Assembly (NCBI GenBank): GCA_003175985.1
Contig: PSRJ01000373.1
Coordinates: forward strand, 1-36,907
DNA: 36,907 nt
Source of the DNA: Terriglobia bacterium
GTDB taxonomy: Bacteria; Acidobacteriota; Terriglobia; Bryobacterales; Bryobacteraceae
Direction of reading: 5' to 3'
How positions within the stretch are numbered: position 1 is the stretch's first letter; each line of letters opens with the position of its first letter. The translations under genes were made by a program, and so were the position numbers. Below are positions 1 through 8,705 of this stretch, piece by piece. Below the pieces are notes generated by a model. That model was given only the letters and a program-made list of their open reading frames with translations, ran no database searches and was not told where the DNA came from.

Positions 1-1563
1 TTCTTTTACGCCCGCCTGTGGCGGCGCTGCGGGGTCACAACCGACATCGAGTTCGCCGAAGTCCGGTACGCCGGAAAGCCGGCCGCCTTTCTGCGAGGCT
101 TCCGCGCCTTATACCTGGGAATCCCGGTCAATTGCATCATTCTCGGCTGGGTGAACCTGGCCATGGTGAAGATTCTGATGCTGGTCCTGAACATCACCCG
201 CGTCGAAGCATTGCTCATAGTGCTGGCGATGATCGGGGTGACCTCCCTGATCTCCACCATGTCCGGATTGTGGGGTGTGCTGGTTACCGACCTGTTCCAG
301 TTCTTCATCAAAATGACGATGGTGACGGTGCTGGCTGTGGCAGCCGTCCACGCCGTGGGCGGAATGGGGGCGCTAAAGACAAAGCTGGCCCTGCTCGATC
401 AGGCGCGCGGCGTTGTTCCCGGCGGTCATGGTTCGGTCCTGAGCTTTGTTCCCGATCTGAGTTCGCCCTGGATGCCGATGATCACCTTCCTGGTTTACAT
501 CTCGATGAACTGGTGGGCGACCTGGTATCCCGGGGCCGAGCCGGGTGGCGGTGGTTACATTGCGCAGCGCATGTTTTCGGCGAAAGACGAGAAACACTCG
601 CTGCTGGCCACGCTGTGGTTCAACATCGCCCACTACGCCATCCGGCCATGGCCGTGGGTGCTCGTGGCGCTGGCTTCCCTGGTGCTGTTTCCCGGACTTT
701 CCGATCCCGAAACAGGCTATGTGCGCGTGATGATCGCCTGCCTGCCGGTTTCCCTGCGCGGATTGATGCTGGCGGCCTTTGCCGCCGCGTATATGTCCAC
801 CATCGCCACCCAACTGAACTGGGGCGCCAGCTACATTGTCAATGATTTCTACCGCCGGTTCGTTAATAAATCGGGGTCCGAACGCCAATACGTCCTGGCG
901 TCGAAAGCAGCCACCGTGCTTCTGACATTGATTTCCGCGGTAGTCACCTTCTACTTGGATTCGATTGCCGGAGCCTGGAAGTTGCTACTCGTGACCGGCG
1001 CCGGTACAGGGCCGGTGTTCCTGTTGCGCTGGTATTGGTGGCGCATCAATGCCTGGAGTGAAGTCTCCGCCATGAGCGCAGCGTTCGCCACCTCCATTGG
1101 GTTGCAGCTTCTGGGCGGTTGGGATAGCGACAAGCCCGTGGATTTTGCCTGGATCATGATCGTCACGGTTGCCATCACCACGATCGTGTGGCTTGCCGTC
1201 ACACTGCTGACCAAACCGGAGCCTTGGCCTACGCTGGCCGCCTTCTACTCGCGCGTGAGGCCTGGCGTTGCCGGTTGGGGTCCGGTGGCACGCTATGCTC
1301 CGGAGATTCAACCATCCAATGACGGCTGGTACAGAGCCCTCGATTGGCTCGGTGGCTGCGCTCTCATCTATGGAATCCTGTTCGGCACCGGTAAGCTCTT
1401 GCTCGGGGAGTGGCCGTTGGGCTTGTTTCTGATCGGGAGTGGCCTGGTGGGCGGCGCTGTCATCTGGTGGGACCTCTCGCGCCGCGGCTGGAGTTCGATC
1501 ACCGGCGAAGCCGAGCGCGCCGGCACGGCGCCAATCTACCAGCCAGTCACGGAGCTGAAATGA
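1..1563 (+). CDS. Sodium:solute symporter (SSS/SLC5-like), 5' truncated by window
   Basis: The reading frame is open from base 1, so the N-terminus lies outside the window; 520 residues are visible. The protein is very hydrophobic, with many membrane-spanning segments separated by short charged loops, and has SSS-type sequence such as TDIEFAEVRYAG near the start and ISMNWWATWYPG in the middle. SSS proteins import sugars, amino acids or sialic acids with Na+ across the inner membrane. The stop codon overlaps the start of the GH20 gene (ATGA at 1560-1563), so the two are probably co-translated. The substrate is therefore probably an amino sugar or a hexosaminidase product; this is inference from context only. 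Family assignment is firm; substrate is not. Confidence 0.88.
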   Translation, partial: FFYARLWRRCGVTTDIEFAEVRYAGKPAAFLRGFRALYLGIPVNCIILGWVNLAMVKILMLVLNITRVEALLIVLAMIGVTSLISTMSGLWGVLVTDLFQFFIKMTMVTVLAVAAVHAVGGMGALKTKLALLDQARGVVPGGHGSVLSFVPDLSSPWMPMITFLVYISMNWWATWYPGAEPGGGGYIAQRMFSAKDEKHSLLATLWFNIAHYAIRPWPWVLVALASLVLFPGLSDPETGYVRVMIACLPVSLRGLMLAAFAAAYMSTIATQLNWGASYIVNDFYRRFVNKSGSERQYVLASKAATVLLTLISAVVTFYLDSIAGAWKLLLVTGAGTGPVFLLRWYWWRINAWSEVSAMSAAFATSIGLQLLGGWDSDKPVDFAWIMIVTVAITTIVWLAVTLLTKPEPWPTLAAFYSRVRPGVAGWGPVARYAPEIQPSNDGWYRALDWLGGCALIYGILFGTGKLLLGEWPLGLFLIGSGLVGGAVIWWDLSRRGWSSITGEAERAGTAPIYQPVTELK

Positions 1564-3683
1564 GGCGATTTGCCCTGATATGCGCCTGCTTCGCGACGGC
1601 CTCCGCGGCGCAGTTGCCGTTAATGCCGGCGCCTTCCAAAGTCACCCGGTACGAGGGAGCGCTCCGCATCGATTCCGGTTTCCGGGTCGTGCTCACTGCG
1701 TATTCGGATTCGCGGCTGATGGGGGCTTCTGATCGCTTCGCGGCACACGTTGCGGCCCAGACCGGTATCCCGGTCACAGCCGGCAAGGCACTGACCCTGC
1801 AGGTGGATTGCAAAGAGCGCGGCAGCGAACTTCCCACCCTCGGCGACGACGAGTCGTACCAGTTGGATACGACCTCGCGTGAGATCAGCCTGAAGTCGCG
1901 AACCGTGACCGGAGCACTCCGCGGGTTCGCCACCTTAGAGCAATTGATCGAACCCGGTCCCGATGGTTTTCAAGTGCCCGCCGTGCGCATCCAGGATGGG
2001 CCTCGATTCCCCTGGCGCGGCCTCATGCTCGACGCCGCCCGCCATTGGATGCCAGTCGCCGTGGTGAAACGGAATCTCGATGCGATGGAGGCTGTCAAGC
2101 TCAATGTCTTCCATTGGCACCTCTCCGATGACCAGGGTTTTCGTGTCGAGAGCAGGCGGTTTCCCCGGCTGGCGCAATTGGGAAGCGACGGCAACTTCTA
2201 TACCCAAGTGGAGATCCGCCAGGTTGTGTCCTATGCGCAGGAGCGTGGCATCCGGGTGATTCCGGAATTCGATGTGCCCGGGCACACTACATCCTGGCTC
2301 GTGGGATATCCCGAGTTCGCCAGTTTGCCTGGGCCGTACGCCATTGCCCGAAAGTGGGGCGTGTTTCAGCCTACTCTCGATCCCTCTCGCGAGACGACGT
2401 ATGCATTCCTCGATGCGTTCATCGGCGAGATGGCGGCGCTGTTTCCGGATTCCTATTTCCACATTGGCGGCGACGAAGTCGACGAGACGCAGTGGAAGCG
2501 CTCCGGCTCCATCCAGGCGTTCGCGCGCGAACATCAGTTGGCCACCAGCCACGACTTGCAGGCCTATTTCAATCAACGCCTGCAGAAGTTGCTAAAGAAG
2601 CACGGAAAGGCCATGGTCGGCTGGGATGAGGTCCTCAGCCCCGGGTTGGCCCCGGAGACAATCATTCAATCCTGGCGCGGGCAGGCGTCGCTCGCCCAAG
2701 CGGCAATCGAAGGCCACGGCGGGTTGCTTTCGTTTGGCTACTACCTGGATCACCTTTGGCCCGCGGGCCAGCACTATGGGGTCGATCCACTAGACGGGGC
2801 CGCGGGGAATCTGACCGCGGAGCAGACCAAACACATCCTGGGTGGCGAAGCCTGCATGTGGTCCGAATATGTGTCTGCCGAGACCGTGGACTCCCGAATC
2901 TGGCCGCGTGCAGCAGCTATCGCAGAAAGGCTCTGGTCGCCGCGCGAAACGAGAGACACGGATGCGATGTACGCGCGCCTGGCCAATGTTAGCCGCATGC
3001 TCGAATGGAGGGGCGTCCGGCACCGGTCGGCGCTGGAGCCCATGCTCTCTCGCCTGGCGGGCGGGCCTGTGCCGCAACCCCTTTGGACATTGGCCGGCGC
3101 ATCCGAGGCCCTGGGCATCGAAGGCCGCCGGAATTTACGGGAAAACGCCAGCCTGGAGCCGTTGAACCGCTTCGCAGACGCCGTGAGACCGGAAAGCGAC
3201 GAGGTGCAGGCGCTGGAAGTCATGGTGAAGCGAATGGCGTCCGAGCCCGCGGCGATAACGGAATTGCGCGCGAATTTGACCCAGTGGTCTCTGAATGAAA
3301 TCCGTTTACAGCCGTTGGCCCGCAACAACTCGCTGCTCAGTGAAGTCTTGCCGCTAGCGGCGAATCTTTCCCGCTGCGGGAAGATCGGCTTGCGCGCGCT
3401 GGAGTTGATTGAAGCCGGGCACTCGGCGCCGGCAGGCTGGGTGCAGGAACAGAATCGCGAGTTGGACCGGCTCGAAGAACCGGTCGCTCAGGTGCGCCTT
3501 GCCGCAGTGCGTGTGGTGCGGGCGCTCCTCGCGGCGGTACCGTCCCCGGCCGCGGCATCCGTCACACCGCAAACTCTTGGGAATGCGAGCGTTCGATGGG
3601 GTAACGAACGTCTCCGTAACTCCGCAGCAACTGTTCCGAACTGGATATTTGAGATGGCCAGATCCATGATTGCACCGAACTGA
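1560..3683 (+). CDS. Secreted GH20 beta-N-acetylhexosaminidase
   Basis: This 707-residue protein starts with a signal peptide (MRRFALICACFATASA, cleavage probably after ASA). A GH20 N-terminal domain is followed by the catalytic TIM barrel. Visible motifs are RGLMLDAARHWMP, NVFHWHLSDDQGFR and the catalytic HIGGDE, with D305 and E306 as the expected substrate-assisted pair; AAIAERLW lies late in the barrel. The family removes terminal GlcNAc or GalNAc from chitin fragments, glycans or muropeptides in the periplasm or outside the cell. The ATG at 1560 was chosen because it gives a clean signal peptide and a 4-base overlap with the symporter stop. The roughly 200-residue C-terminal region has no motif I recognise. 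It probably supplies the coupled transporter with sugar. Confidence 0.94.
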   Translation: MRRFALICACFATASAAQLPLMPAPSKVTRYEGALRIDSGFRVVLTAYSDSRLMGASDRFAAHVAAQTGIPVTAGKALTLQVDCKERGSELPTLGDDESYQLDTTSREISLKSRTVTGALRGFATLEQLIEPGPDGFQVPAVRIQDGPRFPWRGLMLDAARHWMPVAVVKRNLDAMEAVKLNVFHWHLSDDQGFRVESRRFPRLAQLGSDGNFYTQVEIRQVVSYAQERGIRVIPEFDVPGHTTSWLVGYPEFASLPGPYAIARKWGVFQPTLDPSRETTYAFLDAFIGEMAALFPDSYFHIGGDEVDETQWKRSGSIQAFAREHQLATSHDLQAYFNQRLQKLLKKHGKAMVGWDEVLSPGLAPETIIQSWRGQASLAQAAIEGHGGLLSFGYYLDHLWPAGQHYGVDPLDGAAGNLTAEQTKHILGGEACMWSEYVSAETVDSRIWPRAAAIAERLWSPRETRDTDAMYARLANVSRMLEWRGVRHRSALEPMLSRLAGGPVPQPLWTLAGASEALGIEGRRNLRENASLEPLNRFADAVRPESDEVQALEVMVKRMASEPAAITELRANLTQWSLNEIRLQPLARNNSLLSEVLPLAANLSRCGKIGLRALELIEAGHSAPAGWVQEQNRELDRLEEPVAQVRLAAVRVVRALLAAVPSPAAASVTPQTLGNASVRWGNERLRNSAATVPNWIFEMARSMIAPN

Positions 3684-3764
3684 AAGCTTTGGTGCTGCCG
3701 GCGGAAGCGGTCAATGCGCCGTCCGGACGACCGTAACGACACAGAGGAGAGAATAGAGGTGTTT

Positions 3765-6700
3765 ATGAAATCGAGCGAATGCTTACGAAGAAGCCGGATC
3801 AATCGCCTGCTTCTCCCGTTATCGCTTTTGGTGCTTTTCGCAATGCTGGTCCCGCTCGGCTGGACTCAGGAAGTTACCGCGGCAATTACCGGAAGAGTCA
3901 TAGACCCCTCTGGCGCCTCCGTAATTAACGCCACGGTCACTGCCCGGGATGTTGACCGCGGCACAAGCTGGAAAACCGAGACCAACGCGGAGGGCGCGTA
4001 TAACCTGACTAGGCTGCCGGTGGGCAACTACGAAGTTCGTGTGGAGATGACGGGCTTTCAGGCGGCGGTCCATCCAGCGTTCAACCTGGTCCTGAATCAG
4101 GTTGCCCGCGTAGACTTCAGCCTGGTGCTGGGGCAGGTGTCTCAAACACTCGAGGTGACCACGGCGACACCCTTGCTGCAGACGGAGACGACGCAGGTCG
4201 GATCGGTTATGCAGGCGAGCGCCATCGCCAACCTGCCGCTGGAAACGCGCAACTATAACCAGTTGGCCTTGCTGGTTCCGGGCGCCGTCACCATCAGCCC
4301 GGCCTCGTTTAACACCGGCCAAAAGACCTTCAACGCTGCGCGGCCCAACCTGAACGGCAACCGCGAGCAGGCGAACTACTACATTCTTGACGGCCTGGAC
4401 AACAACGAATTCGTCGACAATAACGTGGCGTACTCGCCCAATGTGGATGCCATCGAGGAATTCAACGTCGTCACGAATAATCCAGGCGCCGAGTTCGGCC
4501 ACTTTCTTGGCGGAGTGATCAACGTCAGCCTGAAGTCGGGCACCAACGAGTACCACGGCAATCTGTTTGAATATCTGCGCAACGATTTCTTCAATGCCAA
4601 TGAATGGTCCAACAATTTCAATGGACTGCCGACACCGCGCCAGCGCTGGAACGAGTACGGCGGCACATTTGGAGGACCGGTCAAGAAAAACAAACTGTTC
4701 TTCTTTGCGGACTACCAGGGTTCACGTTTTGATCTGCCGGGCACTCCCGACCCGCGCTCCACTTTCACGACGCAGAACGTAACGGGCAACCTGTCGGACC
4801 TCGGAATTGCGCTTCATTACCCGGGAACGAGCGTCGCGATGCCGTCTGACTTGACCAAGGCGGCTATCTGCGGAGCAGGTCAGACCATGGGCGTGGATCC
4901 TTGCATTGCGCGCCTCAGCCCCACGGCCCTGAAGATCGCCAGCGCCCTTCCCAAGCCAAATCTCCCCGGAACGCCCGGCAGCAGCGGCACTCTCAACAAT
5001 CTGAACAACGTCGCGCAAACGTACACGCACGGGAATCAGGGCGATATTAAGATGGACTGGGCTCCCACGGACAAGGATCGCTTCTTTGCGCGTTATTCAC
5101 AGCAGCATATCGAGCAGCCCGTGGTGAATACGGACGTGTTTCAATACAGCGGCAATGGCAGTAACGTATTTCCGTTGCAGCAGGCGGTGCTCAATTACAC
5201 GAGGACCGTTGGTCCGCGGCTGGTGAACGATGCCAGGGTTGGAATGAATTATTTCCCGGCTGAAGCCAACACCCAGGGCCTAACCACCACTGCGGGAGCC
5301 GGCCTCATCCCTGGCCAGCCGACCCAATTTCTGCCCGGCCTCTATTTTGCAGGCGCTCCATTAGGGGGCAGGCAGAACGGTCCTTTTGCCTTCGGGACTG
5401 TCAATGGACCCGAAATCTTCCACCAGACTGCTATACAGGTTTCCGATACTGCCATCTACAGCAAGAATACCCACACGATCAAGATGGGCTTTCAACTCCT
5501 GCGCTACCGGAACAACTACATTCCGGCGACGAGCAGCGATGGCGCCGCCGGGCAAATCGGGTTCACCGGAACTTACACCGGAAACGCCGAAGCCGATTTC
5601 TTCCTGGGGTTGCCCTCGTACATGGGTTATGGTTTGGGGTACGCGGGAACCGTCGGGCAGCGGAACAATGCGATCGGCGCCTTTGTACAGGATGACTGGC
5701 GCCTTAGCAATCGTCTGACTGTGAACTTCGGCGTCCGTTGGCAGCTCTTCACGCCAATCTATGAAGTTGGGAACCGCATGACCAACTTCGGAATGTATAA
5801 CGGCCAGATCATGCTCGCCGGCGTGAATGGAAACAGCCGCGCGCTGTACAACCAATACAACGGCATCGCGAACTTTCTGCCGCGCCTGGGATTGGCATGG
5901 ACCCTGGATGATAAGACCGTGGTGCGCGCCGCTTTCTCGCGCTCCAGTTTCGAGGAGGGCACCGGCGAGTTCAACCGGCTCCCGACCAACGCCCCGTGGA
6001 ACACCAGCCTGGTGGGCCAGTGGGGCGGCACCGGAGCTAATGGCGGCATTCCCGCGGGACAGATCACCCTCGATCAGGGATTCTCGGCACTCAGCGCCGC
6101 GGGCGCGCCTTGCACTACCGCGAACGTGACATCCGCGCCGGCATCCTGCTTCCAGGGCGTCCGTCTGCATGCCACGGATCCGAACTACCGGCCGGCGGTC
6201 TCCAACCAATGGAACCTCAGCATCCAGCGTCAGGTGGGCAACTCTTTCACCGGGCAGGTGGCTTATGTCGGCCAACATAGCGATCATCTGGCCGCCATCT
6301 ACAATATGGGCCAGAAGCTGCTCAATCCCGACGGGACTACTGTTCCCGGCCCCTACCTGGCCGGAAACCCCGCTCTGAAGAACCTGAACACGGGCCAGCA
6401 ACGGCTCAACACTTCCACTGCGGTTCAAAACTACGAAGCACTGCAGTTGACGGCTCAGCAACGAGTCGCCCGCGGTTTGGCATTCCAGGTCAACTACTCC
6501 TGGTCCAAGTGCCTGACTGACAACCAGGGTTACTACGGACGCTACGGCAATGCGGCCGCCGCGCAGACGACCGCTGATGTCGCTTTCCAGATGTACGTCT
6601 ACAACGTCCGGGGACTCGACTATGGGCTCTGCGATGCCGACGTCACCAACGTCTTTAGCGGCTACTTGAACTACGATCTGCCGTTTGGCCACGACCGTAC

Positions 6701-7253
6701 TTTCGGTAAGAATGTCAACCCCGTGGTCAACGCCGTGCTTGGCGACTGGCACTATGACACCATTTTCTCGGCGCATGGCGGCTTTCCCATTACCATGATC
6801 CAGTTCGGCAACGACCCGACCGGGGCATACTTCCAGCCGCGCCCCGACTGTATCGCTCCTTCGCAAGCCACTCCCTACAAGAATTTCGTGGGCGGCGGCT
6901 ATGTCTGGTTCGACCCGACCACCATGCGGATCCCCGGAGCCGGCAAGCTTGGCACCTGCGGCATCTCCACCGAACGCGGCCCGGGGTTGAAGCAGATCGA
7001 CATGAGTCTTTCGAAGAAGTTCCGCATTACCGAGCGGCAGTCTTTGGAATTCCGTTTCGACGCGATCAACACGTTCAACACGCCGGTCTTCACAGTCGCC
7101 GGCTATGCCACTGACGTGATCCCCGGCGACTGGAATTCCAATGTCAGCCGTTACGGTACAGACGCCAATTACACCAGGAGCGTTAATGCAGGCGTAGTGA
7201 ATACCTCACAAGGCGCCCGCAACCTGCAGTTTGCGCTGAAGTACCGCTTCTGA
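3765..7253 (+). CDS. Oar-like TonB-dependent outer-membrane receptor with carboxypeptidase-regulatory domain
   Basis: This 1162-residue protein has a basic N-terminus and signal sequence (hydrophobic LLLPLSLLVLFAMLVPLG, then WTQE). Residues of roughly 35-125 form a carboxypeptidase-regulatory-like beta-sandwich (ITGRVIDPSGASV, NLTRLPVGNYEVRV). A plug-like segment follows (YYILDGLDNNEF, GGVINVSLKSGTNEYHG), then a long beta-barrel ending in the aromatic terminus ALKYRF. This layout is typical of the very large Oar/Cna-B-like receptors expanded in Acidobacteriota. They are thought to move oligosaccharides or other large nutrients across the outer membrane. The ATG at 3765 was preferred over 3714 because AGAGG lies just upstream and the signal peptide then starts normally. 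It sits 81 bases after the GH20 gene on the same strand, which suggests amino-sugar oligomer uptake (inference). Confidence 0.9.
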   Translation: MKSSECLRRSRINRLLLPLSLLVLFAMLVPLGWTQEVTAAITGRVIDPSGASVINATVTARDVDRGTSWKTETNAEGAYNLTRLPVGNYEVRVEMTGFQAAVHPAFNLVLNQVARVDFSLVLGQVSQTLEVTTATPLLQTETTQVGSVMQASAIANLPLETRNYNQLALLVPGAVTISPASFNTGQKTFNAARPNLNGNREQANYYILDGLDNNEFVDNNVAYSPNVDAIEEFNVVTNNPGAEFGHFLGGVINVSLKSGTNEYHGNLFEYLRNDFFNANEWSNNFNGLPTPRQRWNEYGGTFGGPVKKNKLFFFADYQGSRFDLPGTPDPRSTFTTQNVTGNLSDLGIALHYPGTSVAMPSDLTKAAICGAGQTMGVDPCIARLSPTALKIASALPKPNLPGTPGSSGTLNNLNNVAQTYTHGNQGDIKMDWAPTDKDRFFARYSQQHIEQPVVNTDVFQYSGNGSNVFPLQQAVLNYTRTVGPRLVNDARVGMNYFPAEANTQGLTTTAGAGLIPGQPTQFLPGLYFAGAPLGGRQNGPFAFGTVNGPEIFHQTAIQVSDTAIYSKNTHTIKMGFQLLRYRNNYIPATSSDGAAGQIGFTGTYTGNAEADFFLGLPSYMGYGLGYAGTVGQRNNAIGAFVQDDWRLSNRLTVNFGVRWQLFTPIYEVGNRMTNFGMYNGQIMLAGVNGNSRALYNQYNGIANFLPRLGLAWTLDDKTVVRAAFSRSSFEEGTGEFNRLPTNAPWNTSLVGQWGGTGANGGIPAGQITLDQGFSALSAAGAPCTTANVTSAPASCFQGVRLHATDPNYRPAVSNQWNLSIQRQVGNSFTGQVAYVGQHSDHLAAIYNMGQKLLNPDGTTVPGPYLAGNPALKNLNTGQQRLNTSTAVQNYEALQLTAQQRVARGLAFQVNYSWSKCLTDNQGYYGRYGNAAAAQTTADVAFQMYVYNVRGLDYGLCDADVTNVFSGYLNYDLPFGHDRTFGKNVNPVVNAVLGDWHYDTIFSAHGGFPITMIQFGNDPTGAYFQPRPDCIAPSQATPYKNFVGGGYVWFDPTTMRIPGAGKLGTCGISTERGPGLKQIDMSLSKKFRITERQSLEFRFDAINTFNTPVFTVAGYATDVIPGDWNSNVSRYGTDANYTRSVNAGVVNTSQGARNLQFALKYRF

Positions 7254-7262
7254 AATGGCAAC

Positions 7263-7344
7263 AGCGCTCAGCTTTCAGCCATCAGCTTTCAGCGAAACCG
7301 TCCTCCGGTTTTCGCTGAGCGCTGATAGCTGACTGCTGACCGCT
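7263..7344. repeat. Long imperfect inverted repeat between convergent genes
   Basis: The left arm (7263-7294) and right arm (7313-7344) are each 32 bases and match as inverted copies at about 26 positions. An inner extension pairs CAGCGAAACCG with CGGTTTTCGCTG, leaving a small loop near 7302-7305. Each arm is built from repeated TCAGC-like pentamers. It lies between the stop codons of two convergent genes, so it may act as a bidirectional transcription terminator. The arm structure also resembles a dispersed palindromic intergenic repeat. There is no T-run typical of an intrinsic terminator. Confidence 0.7.
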
Positions 7345-7351
7345 CCTGAAT

Positions 7352-8581
7352 TTACCAGAAGTACTTTGCCACGATCTTGGGCGATGAGGGAGAGCCGGCA
7401 ATCACTTTCACGTGCAGCACCAATTGCATATTCTTGGTTTGCCACCCGGAGGGTGCATCACTCAGGCCCTCGGCGAGCAAATCCGGCTTGGTGATCAGAT
7501 CGGCTCCTCCATCGGTTCCGTATTGAGTGATACCGGCTACTTCCACCAGCATCGCATGCGTGTCAGGGTGGAATACGCGCGACACGATCGCATAGTCTTC
7601 GTCGGTACGGCGGTCCGGCGGCAACCTGGGGAGCGCCCACGGCGTGGGCTTACCGTTGTCGGTAATACCCACCGGGAGCCGCGTCGTATCGATAAAAAAT
7701 CGCATTTCCTGGCTGATTTCCCGCCAGCGCGTATACGAGTAACCGACCAGAACAGCGGGACCCGTGCGCAGGTCCTGAAACGAAACATCGTTCCCCACTT
7801 TCAACCGATACGGGCGGCGCAGCCGGGTTAACATCGCAGTCAAGCGCGAGATCGCGACCAGGTCGCCACCGCCGACGAACTGATCGTTCAGAAGCACGAA
7901 ATCTTCCGGGCGCGGATGCGGATTGCCATCAGGTTCGACACGATACACCGGCACGTAGGCGGCGCAGACGAGAACCGGGGCGTTGCCGGTGAGGACCGGC
8001 GCCCAGAACTGATCGAGCGGTGTGTTGCCCGGGCGAGTCCGCCACCAGATGATGCCTCCAGCGAGAAAACAGAGTAGCGCGGCGCCCGCCATGACACGCG
8101 GCCCTAGCCGGACCCTGGGCCCTGAGTAGGCAACTTTCGCTGGAGCGGCCACGAGTTGGGAATCGGCCGGCATCACTGCCGGAATTGCACTCTCGCCCGC
8201 CCGAAATTCCGGAACGTACGCGCCTGAAGGAAGTTCGATCCGAACGGGATTCCGCGCGCCCTGCTCAGCGTAGTAGAGACCGAGCCGCTTTCGTACTTCG
8301 CCGGCCTTGACCCGGACCGTGGCATCCTCGCTCGGGTCATAATCGGCAGGGCGGCCAAAAACGTCCACGCCTATCGTTCGTTCCTTGAGCAGGTCAGCCT
8401 GGCCTCGCAAGGTGTGATCCACGACGTAACGGAGGAACTCCTGGCTGCGCTTGCTCGTGCGGAACTCATGGCTTGCCAGGACGCGATTCAATTCCTCCCG
8501 AATCGTCTCTTCTGCAAGATGCGCCGGATTGCTCTCTCCCCCGTGTTTCGGAGAGACTCCCGAAGGGTTCTCCACTGCCAT
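7352..8581 (-). CDS. Membrane-anchored regulator-like protein with N-terminal winged-helix-like domain
   Basis: This 409-residue protein has three parts. Residues of about 20-125 are a basic helical domain (EFLRYVVDHTL, DLLKERTIGVDVFGR, VRVKAGEVRKRL) of a type I know from Acidobacteria and rhizobia, where it precedes membrane or TPR/TolB segments and is thought to be winged-helix-like. Residues 163-180 are one transmembrane helix (AGAALLCFLAGGIIWW). Residues of about 185-409 form a predicted periplasmic domain with no motif I recognise. The ATG has GAGG a few bases upstream. It is convergent with the Oar-like receptor and divergent from the ROK gene, so it could sense something in the periplasm and control one of them. 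That role is inference; DNA binding is not demonstrated by any motif I can verify. Confidence 0.72.
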   Translation of the reverse strand: MAVENPSGVSPKHGGESNPAHLAEETIREELNRVLASHEFRTSKRSQEFLRYVVDHTLRGQADLLKERTIGVDVFGRPADYDPSEDATVRVKAGEVRKRLGLYYAEQGARNPVRIELPSGAYVPEFRAGESAIPAVMPADSQLVAAPAKVAYSGPRVRLGPRVMAGAALLCFLAGGIIWWRTRPGNTPLDQFWAPVLTGNAPVLVCAAYVPVYRVEPDGNPHPRPEDFVLLNDQFVGGGDLVAISRLTAMLTRLRRPYRLKVGNDVSFQDLRTGPAVLVGYSYTRWREISQEMRFFIDTTRLPVGITDNGKPTPWALPRLPPDRRTDEDYAIVSRVFHPDTHAMLVEVAGITQYGTDGGADLITKPDLLAEGLSDAPSGWQTKNMQLVLHVKVIAGSPSSPKIVAKYFW

Positions 8582-8705
8582 GTAGCCTCATTTTAACGTG
8601 GACCGATTGGAAACAGAAGGTGTTCGGCTGGTATCGAACATGCCGTAACTGCTAGCTCAACCGTTCTGAACTGGACAGGCCGCATCGCAAGGTCCAGCAT
8701 CGAGA

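Noticed and set aside
5361..6866. 501-codon open frame on the minus strand inside the Oar-like receptor gene
   Set aside because: It lies wholly antisense to a well-supported receptor, its translation shows no domain, and long antisense frames are common in high-GC codon-biased genes.
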